Source: Actinomycetota bacterium
GTDB lineage: Bacteria > Actinomycetota > Thermoleophilia > Solirubrobacterales > Solirubrobacteraceae
DNA: 5,549 bases
Direction: 5' to 3'
Assembly: GCA_009699615.1 (NCBI GenBank)
Contig: WLNV01000118.1
Span: 1-5,549, forward strand
Made by a program: the position numbers and the translations under genes. The notes below the pieces were generated by a model. That model did no database searches, was not told the DNA's origin, and saw only the letters and a program-made list of their open reading frames with translations. Of the stretch, positions 1-4,990 are shown in pieces; the first letter of the stretch is position 1; the number at the start of each line of letters is the position of its first letter.

Positions 1-585
1 GATATGACGACCGCGACAACGTTGCGCGCCGAACTGAAGGCCAGCGCCAACGAGGGCCAAGCAGTGCCGACGATCAACGACATGGTCGTCAAGGCCTGTG
101 CTCTGGCGCTGCGTGAACAGCCGCAGGCCAACGGCGCCTGGCGCGACGGTCACTTCGAGCACTACTCGCGCGTCAACATCGGCGTCGCCGTCGCCGGGGC
201 CGGGACGCTCGTCGTGCCGACCGTCTTTGACGCCGACGCCAAAACGCTGGCCGAGATCTCCGCCGAGACCGGCGAGCTCGCGGAGCGCGTGCGCAGCGGC
301 ACGATCACGCCGCCGCAGACCAGCGGTGGCACCTTCACCGTCAGCAATCTCGGAATGTTTGGGGTCAGCAGCTTCGAGGCCGTGATCAACACGCCGCAGG
401 CGGCAATCCTCGCCGTCGGCGCGGTTGCCCAGCGCCCAGCCGTCCACGCAGGCGAGATTGAGGCGCGGATGCTGATGGAGCTGACGCTGGCCTGCGACCA
501 TCGCATTCTCTACGGCGCCGATGGCGCGAAGCTTCTCGCGCGGATCAAAGCGCTACTCGAAGCACCGCTCTCGCTCGCCAGCTGA
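1..585 (+). CDS. 2-oxoacid dehydrogenase E2 (dihydrolipoamide acyltransferase), C-terminal part
   Basis: The open frame enters from the left edge (first codon GAT) and ends at TGA 583-585, so the gene is cut at its 5' end. The ATG at position 4 is probably internal, because the residues before the fragment should hold the lipoyl domain, the E1/E3-binding domain and the first part of the catalytic domain. What remains is the CAT-fold acyltransferase core. Visible landmarks are a VNIGVAV strand, LVVPTVFDAD, the GGTFTVSNLGMFGV segment, INTPQAAILAVGA, and the active-site segment DHRILYGADG near the C-terminus. The family passes an acyl group from lipoyl-lysine to CoA in a large cytosolic complex. 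The catalytic His is present (codon 499-501), but the usual Asp four residues later is Tyr (511-513). Whether the substrate is pyruvate, a branched-chain 2-oxoacid or 2-oxoglutarate cannot be read from this piece. It sits 18 bases before lipB, which fits an enzyme that needs lipoylation. Confidence 0.93.
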   Translation, partial: DMTTATTLRAELKASANEGQAVPTINDMVVKACALALREQPQANGAWRDGHFEHYSRVNIGVAVAGAGTLVVPTVFDADAKTLAEISAETGELAERVRSGTITPPQTSGGTFTVSNLGMFGVSSFEAVINTPQAAILAVGAVAQRPAVHAGEIEARMLMELTLACDHRILYGADGAKLLARIKALLEAPLSLAS

Positions 586-603
586 GAGTAGGCTGGAACG
601 GCG

Positions 604-1314
604 ATGAACGAACTCGCCAGGGAATGCTCGGTTGTAGAGCTTGGGCGGCTTGATTACCGCGATGCCAACGCGCTGCAGGAGCGAGTCCGCGAGGCGCGCG
701 AAGCGGGACGGATCGGCGACACGCTGTTGCTGCTTGAGCACAACCCGGTCTATACGCGCGGCCGCCGCAGTAGCCCCGAGGAGCTTCCTCATCAGCCGGA
801 TTGGTACGCCGAGCGCGGAATCGACATCGTTGATGTGGACCGCGGTGGGCGAGTCACCTACCACGCGCCCGGCCAGCTGGTCGGCTACCCGATAGTCAAG
901 ACGGCCGACGTAGTTGCCCACGTCCGCTCGCTGGAGCGAATAATCATCGCCGCGTTGGTATCTGTCGGCGTCGATGCCCGCGCCCGCGTTGATGAGGGCT
1001 CTGACTTCACTGGCGTCTGGGTGGAAGAGCGGAAGATCGCTTCGATCGGCGTCCACCTACGCCGCTCGATCACAACGCACGGTTTCGCGATCAACGTCGA
1101 GATGGATTTGGAACCGTGGCAGTGGATCGTGCCCTGCGGCCTGCAAGCGCCAATCACATCGATCTCTGCCGAGACGGGAGCGGCGCCCGACGCGGAGCAG
1201 TTCGCCAGCCAGATCAGCGACGCCTGGGCCGCCGAGCTCGGCGCCACGCCGCAACTGCTCAGCCGGGATCGACTGACGGAGCTCATCGCACCGACCGACG
1301 CGACGCTAGCCTGA
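604..1314 (+). CDS. lipB: Octanoyltransferase LipB (lipoate biosynthesis)
   Basis: LipB moves the octanoyl group from octanoyl-ACP to the target lysine of lipoyl domains (E2 subunits, GcvH) through a Cys thioester, in the cytosol. The 236-residue length is normal for the family. Visible motifs are EHNPVYTRGRR (residues 45-55), RGGRVTYHAPGQLVGYP (80-96), ERKIASIGVHLRR (142-154) with the conserved Lys144, THGFAIN (158-164), and WIVPCGLQAPITSI (174-187) with the acyl-accepting Cys178. Cys178 and Lys144 match the Cys/Lys pair known from the family. One variation is Ala88 in the usually HGPGQ loop. The ATG at 604 gives the expected N-terminus; the Shine-Dalgarno is weak, so translation may depend on coupling with the E2 gene ending 18 bases upstream. 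lipA begins four bases after its stop. Confidence 0.97.
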   Translation: MNELARECSVVELGRLDYRDANALQERVREAREAGRIGDTLLLLEHNPVYTRGRRSSPEELPHQPDWYAERGIDIVDVDRGGRVTYHAPGQLVGYPIVKTADVVAHVRSLERIIIAALVSVGVDARARVDEGSDFTGVWVEERKIASIGVHLRRSITTHGFAINVEMDLEPWQWIVPCGLQAPITSISAETGAAPDAEQFASQISDAWAAELGATPQLLSRDRLTELIAPTDATLA

Positions 1315-1318
1315 CCCT

Positions 1319-2314
1319 GTGGCCGACGATCCGATCATCCGCGCCCACCAAACCCGCTCGCGGTCCAACCCCGGCGGGATGGATGTAAGCGCCGTACTCG
1401 GCGCCGAAGTGCAGCCAATCCGCGCCCGAAAGCCACCGTGGTTCAAGGTGCAGCCTCCCGGAGGCGAGCGCTACCGCCAGCTCGCGGCGATGATCAAGGA
1501 AGAGAACCTCCACACCGTCTGCCAAGAGGCTGCCTGCCCGAACGTTGGCGAGTGTTGGGAGCGAGGCACGGCAACCTTCATGATTCTCGGAGACACCTGC
1601 ACGCGCCGCTGCGGCTTCTGCAACGTGAACAGTGGCAAGCCGACCTGGAACGACCCGCTCGAGCCGGCCCGCGTCGCCCGCTCGATCGCGAAGATGGGCC
1701 TTCGCCACGCCGTGATCACGAGCGTCGACCGTGACGACCTGCCCGACTACGGCTCCGGCATCTGGGCGGCAACAATCCGGCAGTGCCGCTCGCAGGCGCC
1801 GGAATGCAAGGTCGAGGTTCTGACTCCCGACTTCCGCGGCGAAGAGATGCCGCTGGCGAAGGTTCTCGCCGAGCGACCCGACGTCTTCAACCACAACGTT
1901 GAGGTAGTTCCGCGGCTCTACTCGGTCGCGCGCCGCGGCTCGCGCTGGGAGCGCTCGCTGCGCGTGCTGCGCAACGCACGCGCGATCGGCGGCGACGAGC
2001 TCGTCACAAAGTCAGGGCTGATGGTCGGGCTTGGAGAGACGCACGCCGAGATGGTCGATGCGTTCGCCGATCTTCGCGAGGCCGGCGTCCAGGTGCTGAC
2101 TGTCGGCCAGTACCTGAGGCCAACCGAGAACCACCTGCCGGTCGTGCGCTACTGGCACCCGGATGAGTTCAAGGAGCTCGAGCTGGCCGCCTACGAGCTC
2201 GGCTTCGAACACATTGCCGCCGGCCCGCTGGTCCGCTCCAGCTACCACGCCGATGAGCACGTCCCCCAGCAGCGCCCCGGAGTCGGGCCGCTAAGCGCCG
2301 CCGTCGGCGCCTAG
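1319..2314 (+). CDS. lipA: Lipoyl synthase LipA (radical SAM)
   Basis: LipA inserts two sulfur atoms into protein-bound octanoyl chains, finishing the lipoyl cofactor that LipB starts. The auxiliary-cluster motif CX4CX5C is at Cys68, Cys73 and Cys79. The radical-SAM motif CX3CX2C is at Cys94, Cys98 and Cys101. Other family marks are RKPPWFKVQPPGGERY (38-53), VITSVDRDDLPDYG (132-145), NHNVEVVPRLY (191-201), KSGLMVGLGE (231-240), GQYLRPT (263-269), and the C-terminal RSSYHADE (306-313) with the conserved cluster-ligand serine. All key residues are present and the 331-residue length is normal. The start is uncertain: GTG 1319 lies four bases after lipB and suggests coupling, while ATG 1379 would remove 20 poorly conserved residues. 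Neither has a clear Shine-Dalgarno. Co-location with lipB and an E2 gene supports an operon for making and using lipoate. Confidence 0.97.
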   Translation: MADDPIIRAHQTRSRSNPGGMDVSAVLGAEVQPIRARKPPWFKVQPPGGERYRQLAAMIKEENLHTVCQEAACPNVGECWERGTATFMILGDTCTRRCGFCNVNSGKPTWNDPLEPARVARSIAKMGLRHAVITSVDRDDLPDYGSGIWAATIRQCRSQAPECKVEVLTPDFRGEEMPLAKVLAERPDVFNHNVEVVPRLYSVARRGSRWERSLRVLRNARAIGGDELVTKSGLMVGLGETHAEMVDAFADLREAGVQVLTVGQYLRPTENHLPVVRYWHPDEFKELELAAYELGFEHIAAGPLVRSSYHADEHVPQQRPGVGPLSAAVGA

Positions 2315-2320
2315 AGGGAC

Positions 2321-2327
2321 GAAAGGA
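2321..2327 (+). promoter_or_regulatory. Shine-Dalgarno of the small membrane protein
   Basis: GAAAGGA ends five bases before ATG 2333. It is much stronger than anything seen before lipB or lipA, and it is the main evidence that the short open frame behind it is translated. Confidence 0.65.
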
Positions 2328-2332
2328 CAGCG

Positions 2333-2512
2333 ATGCGTGTTGCGCTTCTGATAATCGTGTTTCTCTTCCTACTGGCCTTCTTCGCCGGCACTCTCGTTGC
2401 GATTCGCTCGGAGGGTTTAAACGTGCTCTCCGTCCTCTCAGTCGTGATCATCGCGCTGATGGCGATAGGCATCTTCGGTGCGCTCGCCAGCGGGGCTGAT
2501 CGCGACGAGTGA
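2333..2512 (+). CDS. Small two-helix membrane protein, function unknown
   Basis: This is a 59-residue open frame from ATG 2333 to TGA 2510-2512. I do not recognise a named family. It reads as two hydrophobic helices: residues about 4-23 (ALLIIVFLFLLAFFAG and following) and about 31-53 (VLSVLSVVIIALMAIGIFGA). A short polar turn (RSEGLN, 25-30) separates them, and the tail is charged (DRDE, 56-59). No signal-peptidase site or catalytic motif is seen. A good Shine-Dalgarno and an 18-base gap to lipA make it a likely last gene of the lipoate operon. The pattern of uniform aliphatic codons on a high-GC background, where chance frames tend to be rich in Arg and Pro, also argues that it is real. Its role could be as a small membrane-associated partner or simply a lineage-specific protein; nothing in the sequence ties it to lipoylation except position. 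Confidence 0.72.
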   Translation: MRVALLIIVFLFLLAFFAGTLVAIRSEGLNVLSVLSVVIIALMAIGIFGALASGADRDE

Positions 2513-2520
2513 GCGCTTCG

Positions 2521-2526
2521 TATTAT
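2521..2526 (+). promoter_or_regulatory. Possible -10 box of the acyl-CoA dehydrogenase unit
   Basis: TATTAT differs from the sigma-70 consensus TATAAT at one base and stands out as AT-rich in GC-rich DNA. A start of transcription near 2533 would leave a leader of about 40 bases and put the palindrome at 2541-2560 just downstream. No good -35 hexamer is seen 16-19 bases upstream, so the promoter would be weak or depend on an activator or another sigma factor. Confidence 0.4.
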
Positions 2527-2540
2527 CCTTTGGACAGACG

Positions 2541-2560
2541 TTGACCGACCAGTCAGTCAA
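2541..2560 (+). promoter_or_regulatory. Palindromic operator, TetR-family type
   Basis: TTGACCGACC followed directly by AGTCAGTCAA forms an inverted repeat in which eight of ten base pairs match around the centre 2550/2551. Alternating GAC/GTC half-sites of this size are typical of TetR/AcrR-family repressors, several of which control fatty-acid or acyl-CoA catabolism. It lies between the -10-like box and the start codon and its right end touches the Shine-Dalgarno, so a bound protein would block transcription. No regulator gene is in the window. The site is seen; the regulator class is inference. Confidence 0.62.
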
Positions 2561-2565
2561 AGGAG
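2559..2565 (+). promoter_or_regulatory. Shine-Dalgarno fixing the GTG start of the first acyl-CoA dehydrogenase
   Basis: AAAGGAG with a six-base spacer to GTG 2572 is close to ideal. It supports GTG 2572 as the start. The first two bases are shared with the right arm of the operator. Confidence 0.8.
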
Positions 2566-2571
2566 CAGTCA

Positions 2572-3795
2572 GTGGATCTCAATGACACACCAGAACAGGC
2601 CGAGTACCGCCAAGAGGTACGTGCTTGGCTAGACGCCAACAAGGCAGCCGCCCCCATTCTTCAGGGCGAAGGCGCCCTGACCGACCCCGACGAGATTCTC
2701 GTCGCCCACCGCGCATGGCAGGGCAAACTGGCTGAAGCTGGTCTCGCCGGAGCCACTTGGCCGAAGGAGTACGGCGGCCAAGGCATCGGCCCCGTCGAGT
2801 CGGTAGTGATCAGCCAAGAGATGCAGCAGGCCGGTGTTCCCGGCATCCTCGACGTGATCGGCGTCGGCATGCTCGGGCCAACAATCATCGCCCACGGCAC
2901 CGAAGAGCAGAAGCAGCGCTACCTCGGACCGATGCTCCATGGCGATGAGATCTGGTGCCAGATGTTCTCCGAGCCGGCAGCCGGCTCAGACCTTGCCGCC
3001 GTGCAGACGCGCGCCAAGCACAACGACGACGGCACCTGGACGCTGAACGGTCAGAAGGTTTGGACGACCAACGCTCAGTTCGCCTCCTACGGACTGCTGC
3101 TCGCCCGCACCAACCCCGACATCCCGAAGCACAAGGGGATGACGATGTTCATCGTGCCGATGGACGCCAAGGGCGTGACGGTTCGCGGCCTGCGGCAGAT
3201 CTCCGGCGAAGCCGAGTTCAACGAAGTCTTCTTCGATGATGTTGTGATCGACGCCGATTCGGTCGTCGGCGGTGAAGAGAACGGCTGGGGAACCGGCCTG
3301 ACGACGCTGATGTTCGAGCGCCTGACGATCGGCCTTGGTTCGTCTTCGTTCGGCTACCGCGCGACGCGCTTTGCCGAGGCGATCATGGCCGACCCTGTCG
3401 CAGCAAACGACCACGAGGTGCGCCACAACTTCGGCGAGCTGGCAGCTGAGCTGGAGGCGATCCGTTGGACCGGCTACCGCTCAATCAGCGCGCTGCAGGA
3501 TGGGCAGATCCCAGGGCCGGAGTTTGGCCTTGCGAAGGTCACGACCGTCAACTGCGCGGTCCGCGCCGGCGATCTGATCGCCGACATCGTTGGGCCAGAG
3601 GCGCTCGACGAGGACAGCGAGTGGGCCTACATGATCTCGTTCCTGCCGGGCCTTAAATCGGCCGGCGGTACCGAAGAGATCCTCCGCAACACGATCGGTG
3701 AGCGCGTCCTCGGACTGCCGCCGGAGCCACGACTTGACAAGGGCATCCCGTTCAGCGAACTGCGTGCCAAGGAGAAGGAAGGTGCATCAGCATGA
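2572..3795 (+). CDS. Acyl-CoA dehydrogenase, catalytic (alpha-type) subunit
   Basis: This FAD enzyme (407 residues) should introduce the alpha-beta double bond in an acyl-CoA during beta-oxidation in the cytosol. The N-terminal helical domain carries WPKEYGGQG (63-71). The middle beta-domain has the flavin and substrate motif WCQMFSEPAAGSDLA (128-142), VWTTNAQ (163-169) and GLRQISGEAEFNEVFFDDV (206-224). The C-terminal domain ends with SAGGTEEILRNTIGERVLGLP (363-383). The Glu used by medium-chain enzymes (in a YEGT-like motif) is replaced by Gly365. Glu249 in LMFERLTIG lies where isovaleryl-CoA dehydrogenase and the mycobacterial FadE26-type subunits have their catalytic base, so it probably does this job. 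The usual R-x-T-F-G-R flavin segment is absent, as in alpha subunits of heteromeric enzymes. GTG 2572 is chosen for its strong Shine-Dalgarno. The next gene overlaps it by four bases. The substrate cannot be named. Confidence 0.94.
   Translation: MDLNDTPEQAEYRQEVRAWLDANKAAAPILQGEGALTDPDEILVAHRAWQGKLAEAGLAGATWPKEYGGQGIGPVESVVISQEMQQAGVPGILDVIGVGMLGPTIIAHGTEEQKQRYLGPMLHGDEIWCQMFSEPAAGSDLAAVQTRAKHNDDGTWTLNGQKVWTTNAQFASYGLLLARTNPDIPKHKGMTMFIVPMDAKGVTVRGLRQISGEAEFNEVFFDDVVIDADSVVGGEENGWGTGLTTLMFERLTIGLGSSSFGYRATRFAEAIMADPVAANDHEVRHNFGELAAELEAIRWTGYRSISALQDGQIPGPEFGLAKVTTVNCAVRAGDLIADIVGPEALDEDSEWAYMISFLPGLKSAGGTEEILRNTIGERVLGLPPEPRLDKGIPFSELRAKEKEGASA
3775..3784 (+). promoter_or_regulatory. Shine-Dalgarno of the second acyl-CoA dehydrogenase subunit
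   Basis: AAGGAAGGTG lies inside the end of the first subunit gene, seven bases before ATG 3792. Together with the ATGA overlap it indicates coupled translation, useful for making two subunits in equal amount. Confidence 0.6.
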
Positions 3796-4937
3796 ACCTC
3801 GGACTCTCAGATGAGCAGCAGTTCCTGCGTGACGCGGCGGCCGACGCCTTCTCGCGCGTAAAGACCGTTGAGGCCGCCCGCGAGGCGATCGAAGACGACT
3901 CCGCACTGCCCGACATGTGGCCAACAGCCGCTGAAGCCGGTTGGCTAGGGCTGCTGGTAAGCGAAGAGAACGGCGGCGCCGGGCTTGGCGCCTACGACGC
4001 AATGCTGATCGCCCAGGAGGCCGGCAAGGTGCTGGCCGGTGTGCCTCTACTCGGCGCGCTTCCGGCATCGATGCTGCTTGACATGGGTGGCAGCGACAAG
4101 ACCGAAGCTGTCGCCGCAGGTGAGCTGAAGGCCTCATGGCTTCCGGCCTGCCCGCCGAGCTCAATCGAGCCGCGCTGGACGGTTGAGCCGGTCGAAGGAA
4201 TGGCTCGCCCTGACGCCCCGGCAGCGACGGTTGACGGTGACACGGTCACCTTCAACGGCACGGTTGGCTGGGCCCCGGACGCCGGCGAGGCAGAGCTGCT
4301 CGTCGTAATCGGTGCTGACTCCGACGGCAATCCTGTTGCCGCCGCAGTTGAAGCCAACGCTTCGGGCGTCACGGTTCACGCTGGCTGGCGCTACGACGCG
4401 ACTCGCCGACTCGCCACGGTCACGCTCGATGGCGCGAGCGGTGCGAAGCTCGACCTCGATGCAGAGCAGATCGCGCGCGCTTGGTACCTCGTTCAGGCAC
4501 TGATCGCCGCTGAATCTGTCGGCACGATGGAGACGGCGCTACAGGTTTGTCTCGATTACGCGAAGGAGCGCTACACGTTCGGCCGCGCAATCGGTTCGTA
4601 TCAGGCCGTCAAGCACGGAATCGTCGAGATTCTGCGCCGGCTTGAGAACTCCAAGTCGCTCTGCATCTACACCGGCTTCGCTTTCAGCGACAAGCCGGGA
4701 GAGATCGCATACGCCGCAAGCTGCGCACGTTCAGTGGCTGGCGCCGGGCTCGACTTCACGGCCCGCCAGCAGATCGCCGTTCACGGCGGGATCGGCGCAA
4801 CCTGGGAGCACGACGCGCCGTTGACGTTCCGCCGCGCACAGCTCAACCGCCGACTCGTCGGTGGCCACGGAATGTCAACCGACCGCGTTGCCGATGAGCT
4901 GCTGAACGGCCGTGGGCCGGTTGTCAGCGTCGGTTAG
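3792..4937 (+). CDS. Acyl-CoA dehydrogenase family, partner (beta-type) subunit
   Basis: This 381-residue protein has the acyl-CoA dehydrogenase fold and is probably the partner of the preceding gene. The N-terminal domain begins with LGLSDEQQFLRDAAADAF and contains GWLGLLVSEENGGAGLG (50-66). The middle domain is degenerate: the SEP-x-GSD flavin motif is missing, replaced by a stretch rich in Pro and Ser around 116-127. The C-terminal domain is well kept: ERYTFGRAIGSYQAVKH (259-275) holds the Arg and Gln that contact FAD across the dimer interface, and HGGIGATWEHDAPL (331-344) is present. At the two known positions for the catalytic Glu I read Val234 and Gly357, so it is unlikely to be active alone. 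This matches the division of labour known for mycobacterial FadE26/FadE27-type heterotetramers. The start ATG 3792 overlaps the upstream stop as ATGA. Alternatives are a homomeric enzyme with another base, which I think less likely. Confidence 0.92.
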   Translation: MNLGLSDEQQFLRDAAADAFSRVKTVEAAREAIEDDSALPDMWPTAAEAGWLGLLVSEENGGAGLGAYDAMLIAQEAGKVLAGVPLLGALPASMLLDMGGSDKTEAVAAGELKASWLPACPPSSIEPRWTVEPVEGMARPDAPAATVDGDTVTFNGTVGWAPDAGEAELLVVIGADSDGNPVAAAVEANASGVTVHAGWRYDATRRLATVTLDGASGAKLDLDAEQIARAWYLVQALIAAESVGTMETALQVCLDYAKERYTFGRAIGSYQAVKHGIVEILRRLENSKSLCIYTGFAFSDKPGEIAYAASCARSVAGAGLDFTARQQIAVHGGIGATWEHDAPLTFRRAQLNRRLVGGHGMSTDRVADELLNGRGPVVSVG

Positions 4938-4969
4938 GGGAAACACTGCGAAGAGGTCTTGGGCGGGTA

Positions 4970-4990
4970 GGGTCGGCTAATGGCTGACCC
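4970..4990 (+). promoter_or_regulatory. Hairpin over the sulfatase start codon
   Basis: GGGTCGGCT (4970-4978) can pair with GGCTGACCC (4982-4990) as RNA: seven Watson-Crick pairs and two G-U pairs closed by the three bases AAT. The ATG at 4980-4982 lies in the loop and first stem pair, and the weak GTAGGG Shine-Dalgarno (4967-4972) runs into the left arm. The fold would hinder ribosome access and may tie translation to that of the gene upstream. It could equally be a DNA operator or chance. Confidence 0.4.

Noticed and set aside
4..6. ATG at position 4 as the true start of the E2 gene
   Set aside because: The frame is open to the window edge and the fragment begins inside the catalytic domain, so essential parts of the protein must lie upstream.
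553..1056. 167-codon - strand frame opposite lipB
   Set aside because: The + strand holds lipB with all its motifs; the antisense product resembles nothing I know.
1283..1894. Long open frame of 203 codons on the - strand
   Set aside because: It lies opposite the strongly conserved lipA, has no recognisable motif, and long antisense frames are expected in GC-rich DNA.
2513..2540. Terminator after the small membrane protein
   Set aside because: I found only a trivial TCC-TTT-GGA repeat, too short to form a stable stem. Read-through from the lipoate operon is possible.
2541..2546. TTGACC as a -35 box
   Set aside because: A -10 at 17-18 bases would fall in the Shine-Dalgarno region (around 2564-2570) with no TATAAT-like sequence, and transcription would begin after the GTG start. 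It is better explained as part of the palindrome.
3787..4164. 125-codon - strand frame across the junction of the two dehydrogenase genes
   Set aside because: The product is extremely rich in Arg and Pro, typical of a shadow frame in high-GC DNA.
4938..4979. Terminator between the second dehydrogenase subunit and the sulfatase
   Set aside because: No GC-rich stem followed by a T run. The only inverted repeat nearby overlaps the sulfatase start codon and lacks a T tract.
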